A DNA stretch of 33,936 nucleotides, from positions 1-33,936 of the forward strand of contig NZ_RQTJ01000032.1 in assembly GCF_003858535.1 (NCBI RefSeq), read 5' to 3'. Of the stretch, positions 8,838 through 17,147 are shown piece after piece; positions within the stretch are counted from its first letter, which is position 1, and every line of letters begins with the position of its first letter. The notes beneath the pieces were generated by a model that had not been told where the DNA came from, made no database searches, and saw only the letters and a list, made by a program, of their open reading frames with translations. The position numbers and the translations under genes are program-made. The stretch comes from Paenimyroides viscosum. GTDB taxonomy: Bacteria; Bacteroidota; Bacteroidia; Flavobacteriales; Flavobacteriaceae.

Positions 8838-9359
8838 ATGAGATCATTACGCTTATTAGATTTAATCATAACGATACTTTTCTATTCTATGTTAGGAATA
8901 GGAATAATAACTTTTGGTGTATTTATTCTTTTTTTATTTGGAATTGATTTAGGAATTAAAACATCAACAACTTTTTCAGATAAAAGCAAAGTAACTATGT
9001 ATTTGTTGCTATTTAGCATATTTATTTTCTATTCGTCTTATGTTTACTCTATTTATTTGTTTAAACAAAATATCTCATCCTTTATCAATTTTAAATTATT
9101 TACAAATCAGGTTATAAAAAACTTTAAGATCATGGGGGTAATTTATATAGCAAGTTATATTATATCATCATTAATTGTTCCTTTATTCAGGCAAGATTTA
9201 AAAATCGAAATTGGTCAAGATCAAGATTTCTTTAATTTTCCGCTAAACGGATTAGTCATTGGTTTATTTTTCCTTGTGCTTAGTAAAGTATTCCAAATAG
9301 CCAAATTCCAAAAAGAAGAAAATATCGAACTAAAACAAGAAAACGAATTAACTATATAA
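8838..9359 (+). CDS. DUF2975 family membrane protein (first copy)
   Basis: A 173-residue protein with four predicted membrane helices, at about 10-36, 52-72, 95-115 and 128-150. The cytosolic-looking stretch FKLFTNQVIKNFKIMGVIYI is the conserved FT--NVK-L--IG region of DUF2975. The tail is charged, ending QENELTI. DUF2975 proteins are usually encoded next to a small YozG-like HTH regulator, and one closes this operon at 10845-11057. This copy is intact and starts the operon. A second, damaged copy follows three bases after its stop and ends in the same QENELTI, so the pair arose by tandem duplication. Molecular function is unknown; a membrane partner of the regulator is a plausible inference. 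Confidence 0.85.
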   Translation: MRSLRLLDLIITILFYSMLGIGIITFGVFILFLFGIDLGIKTSTTFSDKSKVTMYLLLFSIFIFYSSYVYSIYLFKQNISSFINFKLFTNQVIKNFKIMGVIYIASYIISSLIVPLFRQDLKIEIGQDQDFFNFPLNGLVIGLFFLVLSKVFQIAKFQKEENIELKQENELTI

Positions 9360-9362
9360 CTT

Positions 9363-9759
9363 ATGAGATTACTTAGAATTTTATTATCCGCAAACTACTA
9401 TTTCTACATTTTCTTTTTTGCTTGAAACAATACCAGTTGTAATTTTCCTTTTGATATTATTGCGAATGAAAAAAGTTGTCACACAATTTTCTCTAAAAAA
9501 TTATTTTACCCTAGAAAATGCAAAAAACATCCGTTTGATAGGTTGGCTTGTGATCTCAATATTTTTAATACAAGATCTTATAATCGAATATATTTTTCCA
9601 TTCTTTAATTCTATTTCTGCAACAGTATATCAACCAGAAATTGTTAAGTTACTTGAACAAATGTCTTTTAAATTATTTTTAGGTATTTTTCTACTAGGAA
9701 TAGGAATAGCATTCGAATTAGGTTTAAAACAACAACAAGAAAACGAACTAACTATATAA
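9363..9759 (+). pseudogene. DUF2975 second copy, internally deleted and frameshifted
   Basis: An ATG three bases after the first DUF2975 stop opens MRLLRILLSANYYFYIFFFA and then hits TGA at 9423-9425. The family homology continues in the next frame from about 9418 (ETIPVVIFLLILL, then FSLKNYFTLENAKNIRLIGW) to the QENELTI tail at 9759. The region between the first helix and the FSLKNYF motif is far shorter than in copy 1, about 35-45 residues missing, and the frame is broken there. The only start for the downstream part is a TTG at 9418 with no ribosome-binding site I can see. A short functional protein from TTG 9418 (113 residues) cannot be excluded, but internal deletion plus frameshift is the simpler reading. 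Confidence 0.65.
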
Positions 9760-9763
9760 TATC

Positions 9764-10861
9764 ATGAAAAAAATAATCACACTTTGTTTTACATTAACTA
9801 CAACAATAATAATGTTAGCACAAAATACACAACATAGTAAAGTTATCGACAGCCTTTTGCAGGCATCGATAAAAGAACATAATATTCCTGCAATGGCAGC
9901 CGCTGTAATTCATGGCGATAATGTATTTTACGGAACAGCCGGAACAATTTCAAACAAAAGTAGCGAGGCTGTTACTGATAAAACCTTGTTTCATATAGCA
10001 TCAAACACAAAAGCATTTACATCGTTTTTGGCATTTCAACAGATCGAAAAAGGAAATTTATCGTTAGAAACTCCGCTTTTATCTCTTTTTCCTGAATTGA
10101 AAAATGATAAAAACTCGGCATATCATTCCATAACATTAAAAGATTTATTGTCGCATAACGCCCAAGTTCAACCATTCACAGCAGGAAATGAAATCAATCA
10201 AGTAAAAATCACAAAAGAAAAAAATACAGATAAACGATCAGAATTTGCTTCACAAGTGTTAAAACTTTCAACAGTGGAAAAAGGCACCTACTCTAACGCA
10301 GGTTATATTTTAGCATCGATGATGATTGAAAAATCGGCAAAAAAATCATTCGAAGATTTATTGGCAGATTTTATGAAAAATAAAAATTGGGATTACAGTT
10401 TTGGTTTTCCAAACAAAAAAGACACCAATCACGCGTGGGGACATTGGATTGAAAACAACAAATTGGTAGCATTAGCACCTGATCATTTCTATAAACTACC
10501 CGATTATATGCTAGCAGCCGGCGATTTATCTATGAATATAAAAGATTATGCACTATGGTTGCATCAACATATACAAGGTTTGCAAAACATAGATACAAAT
10601 AATCAGTATCAAATGATGCATTTTCAACAAGAAGGTATGAGTTACGGTTGGGGAAATACCATACAAAACGGACAAAAATTGAGTTATCACGACGGTAGCA
10701 CAGGCACTTATTACACGCACGCCATTTTAATTCCTGAAAATAAATTAGGAATCACGATTTTTGCAAACGCTGCCGATGATAAACATGTGGAAGCCATTTA
10801 CGAAATGCAGCAACAGTTAATTTTACAATTAAAAAAAATAACAAATGCCAATAATAGTTAA
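9764..10861 (+). CDS. Secreted serine hydrolase, beta-lactamase/penicillin-binding-protein fold
   Basis: A 365-residue class C-like (beta-lactamase family PF00144) protein. The signal peptide is residues 1-20, ending MLAQ. Catalytic motifs: SNTK (Ser80-x-x-Lys83), YSN (Tyr176-Ser177-Asn178) and HDGSTG near residue 310 in place of KTG. The family includes AmpC, D-Ala-D-Ala peptidases and esterases. The HDGS variant and lack of close AmpC features point to a peptidase or esterase rather than a resistance beta-lactamase, as inference. It sits four bases after the DUF2975 tail, and its last 17 bases overlap the HTH gene, so the three are one transcript. A cell-wall or exported-peptide substrate would fit a signalling operon. 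Confidence 0.9.
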   Translation: MKKIITLCFTLTTTIIMLAQNTQHSKVIDSLLQASIKEHNIPAMAAAVIHGDNVFYGTAGTISNKSSEAVTDKTLFHIASNTKAFTSFLAFQQIEKGNLSLETPLLSLFPELKNDKNSAYHSITLKDLLSHNAQVQPFTAGNEINQVKITKEKNTDKRSEFASQVLKLSTVEKGTYSNAGYILASMMIEKSAKKSFEDLLADFMKNKNWDYSFGFPNKKDTNHAWGHWIENNKLVALAPDHFYKLPDYMLAAGDLSMNIKDYALWLHQHIQGLQNIDTNNQYQMMHFQQEGMSYGWGNTIQNGQKLSYHDGSTGTYYTHAILIPENKLGITIFANAADDKHVEAIYEMQQQLILQLKKITNANNS

Positions 10862-11057
10862 CCTTGATGTTATGCTGGCTAAACGCAAAATGCAGTCGCA
10901 AGAACTGGCAGACAAAATTGGTATAACAACTGCTAACTTATCTATTTTAAAAACCGGAAAGGCAAAAGCTATTCGTTTTTCTACTTTAGAAGCCATTTGC
11001 AAAGAACTAAACTGCCAGCCATCGGATATTTTAGAGTATATTTCTGATACAGATTAG
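10845..11057 (+). CDS. YozG-like Cro/C1 HTH regulator, DUF2975 partner
   Basis: A 70-residue protein that is almost entirely one helix-turn-helix domain: MPIIVNLDVMLAKRKM, then the HTH helices in QELADKIGITTANLSILKTG, then RFSTLEAICKELNCQPSDIL. This is the YozG/HTH_26 type, normally encoded directly after a DUF2975 gene. Here it overlaps the hydrolase gene by 17 bases in another frame, so the hydrolase lies between the usual pair. It probably regulates its own operon. The start at 10845 is preferred because the conserved II-VNLDVMLAKRKM begins there. Confidence 0.92.
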   Translation: MPIIVNLDVMLAKRKMQSQELADKIGITTANLSILKTGKAKAIRFSTLEAICKELNCQPSDILEYISDTD

Positions 11058-11138
11058 TTTCCGTTTTTTATTCTAATATAAGAATTTGTTATTTCAAATC
11101 CTCTGTAAATTATTATCTTTAAAGGAAAGAAATTCTAA

Positions 11139-11834
11139 ATGTTTAAAGAAAACCAAAAGCTACATATTCCCGAAAACGACACCATAATCTGGAAGTATTT
11201 AGATCTTTCAAAATTCTTAGACTTACTAATGTCTAACAGAATGTTTATGGCTCGATCTGATAAGTTTGAAGATCAGTTTGAAGGAACTTTTAGCGAACCC
11301 ACGTACGAAGAAATTAAAAAACTGTTGGCAGATAATCCAGAATATTTAGATGCCTACAAATCAAAACGAAAGAACATTGTGATAAGCAGCTGGCATGCCA
11401 ATTCGTACGAAAGTTATGCCATGTGGCAGGTTTTTACTAAGAATAACGAAGGTTTGGCAATACAATCAACCATTGGCAGTTTAAAAAAAGCGTTGATTGA
11501 ACCGAGAGCCGATCAGTTTATTGGCGAGGTAAATTATATCGACTATAAAAAAGAACATATTCCGTTTGATGATGATTTTTTCCCATTCCTTTTTAAACGG
11601 AAAAGCTTTCAGTACGAACACGAAGTACGTGTAATTACCGATGTTACCCACTTAGATCTTCATGTAAACGAAGGTGTTAAGGTTTTAATTGATGTAAACG
11701 AAATGATAGAAAAACTGTACATTCACCCAAAATCAGAAAATTGGTACAAAAAACTAGTGATTGAAGTGGTTGAACGTTTGGGCTTTGAATTCTTAATTGA
11801 AAAATCGGATTTAGAAAGTGATATTTTAATTTAA
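11139..11834 (+). CDS. DUF2971 domain protein
   Basis: A 231-residue cytosolic protein of the DUF2971 family. Visible family marks are WKYLDLSKFLDLLMSNRMFM-ARSDKFEDQFEGTF at residues 18-52, SSWHANSYESYAMWQVF around residue 85-101, GLAIQST, and KRKSFQYEHEVRVI near 150. Biochemical function is unknown. The R-DKFEDPFEG and W--ES-AMW pattern has been compared with ADP-ribosyl-transferase-like folds, but I cannot verify that here. Its stop overlaps the stop of the convergent haemoglobin gene (shared TTAA). There is no obvious terminator between them. Confidence 0.85.
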   Translation: MFKENQKLHIPENDTIIWKYLDLSKFLDLLMSNRMFMARSDKFEDQFEGTFSEPTYEEIKKLLADNPEYLDAYKSKRKNIVISSWHANSYESYAMWQVFTKNNEGLAIQSTIGSLKKALIEPRADQFIGEVNYIDYKKEHIPFDDDFFPFLFKRKSFQYEHEVRVITDVTHLDLHVNEGVKVLIDVNEMIEKLYIHPKSENWYKKLVIEVVERLGFEFLIEKSDLESDILI

Positions 11835-12226
11835 GAATTCGCCTTAGATCTTGCCTGTACCATATTTACAAAGAAAACGGTTTGCATTTTACGGGCTTTA
11901 AACTTCAATACTTCTTTGTTTGGTCCGTCAAAAAGTTCGTCTAAAGTCTGCATCCAATAAAAAAGCCAGGTTCCAAAATTGTGTGCCGTTACATTGTGGT
12001 TCGTTTGGGCATCAACCTTATTATGTGCTTCAATCGGGTTGCCTTTATATTTCTGAACTCCGAAAACGTGTTGTTCCCAAAAATCGGTGATCTTTTGTAA
12101 ATGAGGTTCCCAATCGGTAATTATCGAATTAAAAATAGGTCCAATTTCTGTATCCTTTCGGACTTTATCATAAAAAATTCGAACCAATTTTTCTAAATCA
12201 TCCCTGTTTTCAACATCGTTTTTCAT
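11831..12226 (-). CDS. Group III truncated haemoglobin
   Basis: A 131-residue 2-on-2 globin. The start resembles Campylobacter Ctb, with VRIFYDKVRKDTEIGPIFN forming helices A-B. ITDFW--HVFG and YKGNPIEAHNK follow; His68 in the last motif aligns with the proximal haem ligand of Ctb. HNFGTWLFYW and the C-terminal helix complete the fold. Group III globins bind O2 or NO and are linked to nitrosative or oxidative stress, but the physiological role here is unknown. It is convergent with DUF2971, sharing four bases at the stops, and divergent from ndk. Confidence 0.93.
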   Translation of the reverse strand: MKNDVENRDDLEKLVRIFYDKVRKDTEIGPIFNSIITDWEPHLQKITDFWEQHVFGVQKYKGNPIEAHNKVDAQTNHNVTAHNFGTWLFYWMQTLDELFDGPNKEVLKFKARKMQTVFFVNMVQARSKANS

Positions 12227-12295
12227 TGCGTAAATAAGTTTGTATAAATTTACAAAGTATTTAAATTAAAATGACTTATATTTTTATAAAATAGT

Positions 12296-12303
12296 TATTT
12301 TTG
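12296..12303 (+). promoter_or_regulatory. -7 box of the ndk promoter
   Basis: TATTTTTG matches TAnnTTTG and lies 22 bp before the ndk start. No clean TTG was seen at the ideal -33 position. Confidence 0.5.
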
Positions 12304-12325
12304 CAAACAAATTAAACTTAAAAAA

Positions 12326-12745
12326 ATGGCAGGTACTAGAACATTTACAATGATTAAACCAGACGCTGTAGAAGCTGGAAGTATTGGTGGAATATTAAAT
12401 ATGATTGCTGAAGGCGGTTTCAGAATCGTTGCAATGAAATTAACGCAATTAACAGTTGCTGATGCTAAGAAATTTTACGAAGTTCATGCAGAGCGTCCGT
12501 TTTATGGTGAATTAGTAGAGTTCATGTCTAGAGGACCAATCGTTGCAGCAATCTTAGAAAAAGAGAACGCTGTAGAAGATTTCCGTACATTAATTGGTGC
12601 TACAAACCCAGCTGATGCTGCTGAAGGAACAATCCGTAAAAAATATGCAAAATCAATTGGTGAAAATGCAGTTCACGGTTCAGATTCTGACGAAAATGCA
12701 GAGATTGAAGCGGCTTTCCACTTTGCTGGAAGAGAGCAGTTTTAA
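12326..12745 (+). CDS. ndk: Nucleoside diphosphate kinase
   Basis: A 139-residue enzyme transferring the gamma phosphate of ATP to NDPs through a phosphohistidine. The N-terminal [13 protein letters not shown], the FY--H--RPFY-ELV-FMSRGP stretch (around residues 50-71), [12 protein letters not shown], and NAVHGSDS with catalytic His117 are all intact. Length and motifs are standard. It is monocistronic, with a -7 box upstream and a terminator downstream. Confidence 0.98.
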   Translation: MAGTRTFTMIKPDAVEAGSIGGILNMIAEGGFRIVAMKLTQLTVADAKKFYEVHAERPFYGELVEFMSRGPIVAAILEKENAVEDFRTLIGATNPADAAEGTIRKKYAKSIGENAVHGSDSDENAEIEAAFHFAGREQF

Positions 12746-12768
12746 TCAACTGATACAGATATAAAAGA

Positions 12769-12795
12769 ATCCACCCGCTAAAGGTGGATTTTTTT
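12769..12795 (+). terminator. Terminator of ndk
   Basis: The arms AATCCACC (12769-12776) and GGTGGATT (12783-12790) with a 6-nt loop are followed by a T tract, 23 bp after the ndk stop. Confidence 0.92.
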
Positions 12796-12853
12796 GTTGT
12801 GTTAAATTTATCTATATTCGTAATTCTTAAATTTTAACTTAAACGAACACCTT

Positions 12854-13333
12854 ATGAAAAAAGTCGGTATGTTACTGTTTATGGCAGTATGTGGTTTCAC
12901 TTCGTTAACAGCTTGTTCATCAGACGACAGTACTACTCCTATTGTAGAACAAGAAAAAAATCATTTATTAGGAAAATGGAATGCTACATCTACACACATG
13001 AAATTAGTTATTGATGGAGAAATTCTTTTGGATGAACTTAATAAGGAAAGTTCAATGCATGGAATGATTAGACAATTTGAATTTAAAGAGGATAATACAG
13101 TTAAACATTATACATACATTCCTGCAAGTGAAAATATAGAAGAAGTTGACCGACATGGAAAAACAACGTATGAGAAAAATGGTAACCAGCTTATTCTTAA
13201 AAATTATCCCGAGCCTTATACTATATTACTTTTAGACGATAAAAATATGAATTTACATGTTAAGACAGAATTTGTCTCTGACGGGAAACATTACATATTA
13301 GAACATCTTGACAAATTTGAAAGACTGAAATAA
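12854..13333 (+). CDS. Lipocalin-like lipoprotein
   Basis: A 159-residue lipoprotein with signal peptide and lipobox LTAC (Cys21), followed by SSDDS, the common surface-lipoprotein spacer in Bacteroidota. The mature part begins NHLLGKWNATS, the typical opening strand of lipocalin-like domains in this phylum. It then alternates strand-like segments (QFEFKEDNTVKHY, GKTTYEKNGNQLIL, ILLLDDKNMNLHV) ending in a short basic tail. Ligand and role are unknown. It has its own possible -7 box TATATTCG (12813-12820), a near match to TAnnTTTG, and ends in a bidirectional terminator. Confidence 0.72.
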   Translation: MKKVGMLLFMAVCGFTSLTACSSDDSTTPIVEQEKNHLLGKWNATSTHMKLVIDGEILLDELNKESSMHGMIRQFEFKEDNTVKHYTYIPASENIEEVDRHGKTTYEKNGNQLILKNYPEPYTILLLDDKNMNLHVKTEFVSDGKHYILEHLDKFERLK

Positions 13334-13340
13334 TTAATAA

Positions 13341-13365
13341 AAAATCCCGATGACGGGATTTTTTT
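13341..13365. terminator. Bidirectional terminator between the lipocalin-like and MscS genes
   Basis: AAAATCCCG (13341-13349), a 4-nt loop and CGGGATTTTTT form a hairpin with A and T tracts on the two sides, so it can serve both convergent genes. Its right edge abuts the MscS stop codon. Confidence 0.85.
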
Positions 13366-15121
13366 AATGCATATTTTTTTCATTTGGTTCAATCTGAATA
13401 ATAGAAACGCTGCGTAAAGGGATCTTTTCATCAATAAATACTTTTTGAATATTTTTAATTAAATCAGACTTTATAAAATACATATTTTCTGGCTTAAACG
13501 TAATTGCATTAATTTCGTATGTGGTCGTTGTATCATTTATCTTTTTGTAAAATATGTAAGGCGCTAACCTGTTGGTAATACCATTTGTTTTGTTAGCTGC
13601 ATATAATAGTAATTTTTCTACTACATGAAATTCAACTTCAAAATCAATTTCAATTTCGGTTGTAATCACCAAACCATCAGTACGTCCAATAGAACTATAA
13701 TTTATCGTAGCACCGCTTAAAATAGCTGAATTTGGTACACTTACATCTTCATTGTTTATGGTTTTTAATCTGGTAACAAGTGTGTTTTTTTCAATTACTA
13801 AGCCAATAACATCACCCGTTTTTATCCAATCGTTTTGTTTAAATGGTCGCATGTACGTAATTACAATTCCGGCAACAGCATTTGCAATTGCAGAAGAAGA
13901 TCCTATAGATATTAAAATACCTAAGAACACCGATATTCCTTGAAATGCAATGGTATCAAATCCTGGCAGGTATGGAAAAATAATTATTAATGTAAGTACA
14001 ACCACTAGTAACCTAAAAATTTGGTAGGTTGGCTTTGCCCATTCTGGATAAAAATTATTAAATTTTAAATTACCTTGCTCTATTTCTTTTGCAAAATATT
14101 TTACTATTGATAAAATCCAGTTTACAAATACAATAATGATAATAACAATTACCAAATCAGGTAAATAAGCAATTATAGAATTATAAAAAGTTTGTAAGGG
14201 AATTAAAATTATATTCTGAGCCTTTTTTGCCCAAATTTCTGTAGATGGAAATATTTTTAATGCAATGGTAATGCTAGAAATAAGCACCAATAAATAAATA
14301 AAGTATTTAACTAATATTAAAAACCTTTGAATAAAAATATTTAAAATTCGTTTGGGTACTAATTGATAGTTTCTAAAATTGATACCATTAGGAAATAATT
14401 TACTATCGTGAACAAAATATTTTTTTAAACGAGTAAACAACTTATTTACACCAAATAAAACCGTAAACACGACCACTAAAATTAAAAACACTTCGCCAAT
14501 TTGCCTTAATTTTGTTTTAAAACTATGATTCTTTTTAGCTTGTAAAACACCTTTAGTAATAATGTTTTTATAAGCATGTGCTAACGAATCAATTGTCTGG
14601 CCTACCCACAAAGCATCAATTTCATCTACAGCTACAATTACGTTTGATTTATAGTTAATGGTTTTAACATCAAACATTTCACCTATTTTCAATGAATCGG
14701 GCGTGAATTTTGGGTCTTCGAATAATAATTTAATGCGATGCTGTGCCGTATTGGCTCGATCCACATTACTATATGCTGCCAAATTTGCATAAATTGTAAA
14801 AAGCGTATCATTATCTAAAACTACAGCAGCACCTTGAGTGTTCGATTTTATTTTTTCAATTTCTGATAATTGATTTTGAATACGAACAGAATCTGTCGAT
14901 TTTTTGTATTGATTCTGATATTCTTTTTTTTGAAGTGCAATTAGCTCTTGCAACGCTTTTTGCAATGATTCTAATTTTAACGAATCACGTGTGCGTAAAC
15001 TTTTAATATCGCTAAGTTGTCGTGCTAATTTATTCTGATTATCATCGTTTAGGTTGGTTTGGCTCCACAAAACAGTGGTACAAAAAACAGTAAACAAAAT
15101 ACCAATCAAAATTTTTTTCAT
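13364..15121 (-). CDS. Mechanosensitive ion channel, MscS family
   Basis: A 585-residue channel with a cleavable signal peptide (1-20, ending WSQ). A Lys/Gln/Glu-rich periplasmic region with coiled-coil character follows (about 25-200), then helices at roughly 210-230, 265-290, 315-345 and 365-385. The pore-lining helix FLGILISIGSSSAIANAVAG is Gly/Ala rich as in MscS TM3. The beta domain NDWIKTGDVIGLV--KNTLVTRL-T--NEDVSVPNS and a C-terminal alpha/beta vestibule end the protein. The signal peptide plus large periplasmic domain resembles the long MscS-like channels of Gram-negatives. It would release osmolytes on hypo-osmotic shock. Confidence 0.9.
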   Translation of the reverse strand: MKKILIGILFTVFCTTVLWSQTNLNDDNQNKLARQLSDIKSLRTRDSLKLESLQKALQELIALQKKEYQNQYKKSTDSVRIQNQLSEIEKIKSNTQGAAVVLDNDTLFTIYANLAAYSNVDRANTAQHRIKLLFEDPKFTPDSLKIGEMFDVKTINYKSNVIVAVDEIDALWVGQTIDSLAHAYKNIITKGVLQAKKNHSFKTKLRQIGEVFLILVVVFTVLFGVNKLFTRLKKYFVHDSKLFPNGINFRNYQLVPKRILNIFIQRFLILVKYFIYLLVLISSITIALKIFPSTEIWAKKAQNIILIPLQTFYNSIIAYLPDLVIVIIIIVFVNWILSIVKYFAKEIEQGNLKFNNFYPEWAKPTYQIFRLLVVVLTLIIIFPYLPGFDTIAFQGISVFLGILISIGSSSAIANAVAGIVITYMRPFKQNDWIKTGDVIGLVIEKNTLVTRLKTINNEDVSVPNSAILSGATINYSSIGRTDGLVITTEIEIDFEVEFHVVEKLLLYAANKTNGITNRLAPYIFYKKINDTTTTYEINAITFKPENMYFIKSDLIKNIQKVFIDEKIPLRSVSIIQIEPNEKNMH

Positions 15122-15168
15122 ATCAACAATTTAATTTTATTCAAGATACTAATAATTTCATAAAAAGT

Positions 15169-15825
15169 TTACTTTAAACTTTTAATAAAGTTAGCGTCAA
15201 TCTTAAAAAAGTCGTCAACTAAAACGCTGGCACCTTCTAAATTTTGAAGTTTGGAATTTTCGCTGTTGTATCCCAAACAATAAATCCCGGCAGCACAAGC
15301 GGCTTTAACTCCGTTTGTACTGTCTTCAATAACAATACATTCTTCTACTTTATTTTTTGATAACGAAGCCGCATGAATAAAAATCGTAGGATCGGGTTTT
15401 GATTTCACAAAATCTTCACCACTAACTTTATGTGTGAAATAATCGTTCAATTTAAATCTATTAAAAACTCTGCTTATCGTACTTTTAGATGCCGATGATG
15501 CTAAAATCAATTCTACATCGCTAGCATGTAAATCTTTAATTAAACTTTCAACTCCGGCAATCAGCTCTAAATCTGGTTTTGTATCAAAAGCGTCGTTAAA
15601 AATAGAACGTTTTCTGTGTATTAAATCTTCAACTTCATGATCCAATCCAAACTGATCTTTTATTTTTTGAAAAACATTTCTTGTAGAATTCCCTGTAAAA
15701 GTGGCATACAGTTCTTCAGAAACATCAATCCCCAATTCTTCAAAATGCTTAAAATAAGCGTATTTATGTACAGGTTCTGTATCAACAATCACCCCATCCA
15801 TATCAAAAATAACGGTCTTAACCAT
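15169..15825 (-). CDS. HAD-superfamily phosphatase / beta-phosphoglucomutase-like
   Basis: A 218-residue haloacid dehalogenase subfamily I hydrolase. Motif I is FDMDGVIVDTEP (nucleophile Asp and acid/base Asp of DxD near the N-terminus), motif II LILASSAS, motif III KSKPDPTIF, and motif IV VIEDSTNGVKAA. The cap domain is helical (about 17-85). These features match beta-phosphoglucomutase-like and 2-deoxyglucose-6-phosphatase-like members; the substrate is unknown. I choose ATG 15825 rather than the upstream in-frame TTG 15846, because MVKTVIFDMDG is the normal opening and because a -7 box TACCTTTG (15851-15844) would place the transcription start inside the longer form. Confidence 0.9.
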   Translation of the reverse strand: MVKTVIFDMDGVIVDTEPVHKYAYFKHFEELGIDVSEELYATFTGNSTRNVFQKIKDQFGLDHEVEDLIHRKRSIFNDAFDTKPDLELIAGVESLIKDLHASDVELILASSASKSTISRVFNRFKLNDYFTHKVSGEDFVKSKPDPTIFIHAASLSKNKVEECIVIEDSTNGVKAACAAGIYCLGYNSENSKLQNLEGASVLVDDFFKIDANFIKSLK

Positions 15826-15843
15826 AACTATCAAACGTTTATG

Positions 15844-15851
15844 CAAAGGTA
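15844..15851 (-). promoter_or_regulatory. -7 box of the HAD phosphatase gene
   Basis: TACCTTTG on the minus strand matches TAnnTTTG and ends 19 bp before ATG 15825. It overlaps the alternative TTG start, which argues against that start. Confidence 0.5.
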
Positions 15852-15876
15852 CATAAAGCTAGCGTAAAAAAAGTAT

Positions 15877-15906
15877 TTCACAACCAACATATAAATTGTA
15901 ACTTTG
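15877..15906 (+). promoter_or_regulatory. Promoter of the RNA methyltransferase gene
   Basis: TTC (15877-15879), 19 nt, then TAACTTTG (15899-15906). The -7 box is a full match and the -33 box has two of three bases. It ends 20 bp before the start and faces away from the HAD promoter. Confidence 0.55.
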
Positions 15907-15926
15907 TAGGCTTATTAAATAAAAAA

Positions 15927-17141
15927 ATGCGTTTACATAGAAATTTAGTTTTTGCCGTTATAGATTCTCTTTTAAATATATTTAACGATGGTGAATATGC
16001 CGATAAAGAGGTTGCAAAAGCTTTAAAAAGAGATCCTCGCTGGGGTGCGAAAGACCGTAAGTTTGTTGCGGAAACTATATACGAAATTGTTCGTTGGAAA
16101 AGGCTTTATACCGAAATTGCCGAAACTAAAGATCCTTTTACTCGTGATGATATTTGGAGAACTTTTGCAGTTTGGGCAGTTTTACGCGGTATTACCCTAC
16201 CCGATTGGAAATATTTTGAAAACACGCCGGTTCGTAGAATTAAAGGAAAATTCGACGAACTTTCTAAAATTAGAAAATACCGTGAATCGATCCCTGATTG
16301 GATGGATGAATTAGGTGTTCAAGAATTGGGCGAAGAAGTTTGGACAAAAGAATTGGCTGCACAAAACCAGCAGGCAAAAGTTGTTTTAAGAGTAAATTCT
16401 TTAAAAACTACCAAACAGCAATTACGTGCACAATTAATGGATTTGGATATTGATACCGAATTAAGCGATACCTATCCCGATGCATTGATATTGAAAGAGC
16501 GTGCAAACGTTTTTATGACTCCTATTTTTAAAGAAGGATTTTTTGAAGTACAAGATGCCTCATCGCAAAAAGTGGTGCCTTTATTAGATGTTAAACCAGG
16601 CATGCGCGTTGTTGATGCTTGTGCAGGTGCAGGTGGTAAAACCTTGCACATTGCCGCTAAAATGGAAAATAAAGGACAAATTATTGCGTTGGATTTATAC
16701 GAAAGTAAACAACGTCAATTAAAAATTCGTGCTAAACGTAATGGCGCTTTTAATATAGAATACCGTATCATAGATTCTACCAAAGTAATTAAAAAGTTAC
16801 ACGATAAAGCAGACCGTGTGTTAATTGACGCTCCTTGTTCGGGTTTAGGTGTTTTAAAACGTAACCCAGACAGTAAGTGGAAATTACAACCGGAATTTAT
16901 CGATAATATTAAAAAAACGCAGCAAGAAGTTTTAGAAAACTATTCGAAAATGGTTAAAGTTGGCGGTAAATTGGTATATGCAACTTGTTCTATTCTGCCA
17001 TCAGAAAACGAAAAACAAATTAACCATTTCTTAAACACCGAATTTGGTAAAAACTTTAAGTTTGTAACAGACGAAAAAGTATTGGCGCATCAATCTGGTT
17101 TCGATGGTTTTTACATGTGTTTAATGGAACGCATAAAATAA
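15927..17141 (+). CDS. RsmB/NOL1/NOP2/Sun family RNA cytosine-C5 methyltransferase
   Basis: A 404-residue S-adenosylmethionine-dependent enzyme expected to make 5-methylcytosine in rRNA or tRNA. An N-terminal helical NusB-like region (about 1-140) is followed by a Rossmann methyltransferase domain with SAM motif DACAGAGGKTLHIAA (about 230-245), motif IV DAPCSGLGVLKRNPDSKW and motif VI YATCSILPSEN. The two cysteines of the PC and TC motifs are the conserved catalytic pair of m5C RNA methyltransferases. It is close to RsmB, but position-specific naming is not justified. It ends 6 bp before the endonuclease gene, so the two may be co-transcribed. Confidence 0.92.
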   Translation: MRLHRNLVFAVIDSLLNIFNDGEYADKEVAKALKRDPRWGAKDRKFVAETIYEIVRWKRLYTEIAETKDPFTRDDIWRTFAVWAVLRGITLPDWKYFENTPVRRIKGKFDELSKIRKYRESIPDWMDELGVQELGEEVWTKELAAQNQQAKVVLRVNSLKTTKQQLRAQLMDLDIDTELSDTYPDALILKERANVFMTPIFKEGFFEVQDASSQKVVPLLDVKPGMRVVDACAGAGGKTLHIAAKMENKGQIIALDLYESKQRQLKIRAKRNGAFNIEYRIIDSTKVIKKLHDKADRVLIDAPCSGLGVLKRNPDSKWKLQPEFIDNIKKTQQEVLENYSKMVKVGGKLVYATCSILPSENEKQINHFLNTEFGKNFKFVTDEKVLAHQSGFDGFYMCLMERIK

Positions 17142-17147
17142 TTAAAT

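Noticed and set aside
9764..10861. Acquired antibiotic-resistance beta-lactamase
   Set aside because: The catalytic triad motifs show only the broad PF00144 fold; the third motif is HDGS and the genomic context is a regulatory operon with no mobile element.
11060..11100. Possible terminator ATTCT-AATATA-AGAAT after the HTH gene
   Set aside because: The stem is five A/T-rich pairs with no T tract.
11139..11834. DUF2971 as an anti-phage defence gene
   Set aside because: Such proteins occur in defence contexts, but its neighbours here are housekeeping genes and nothing else in the sequence supports it.
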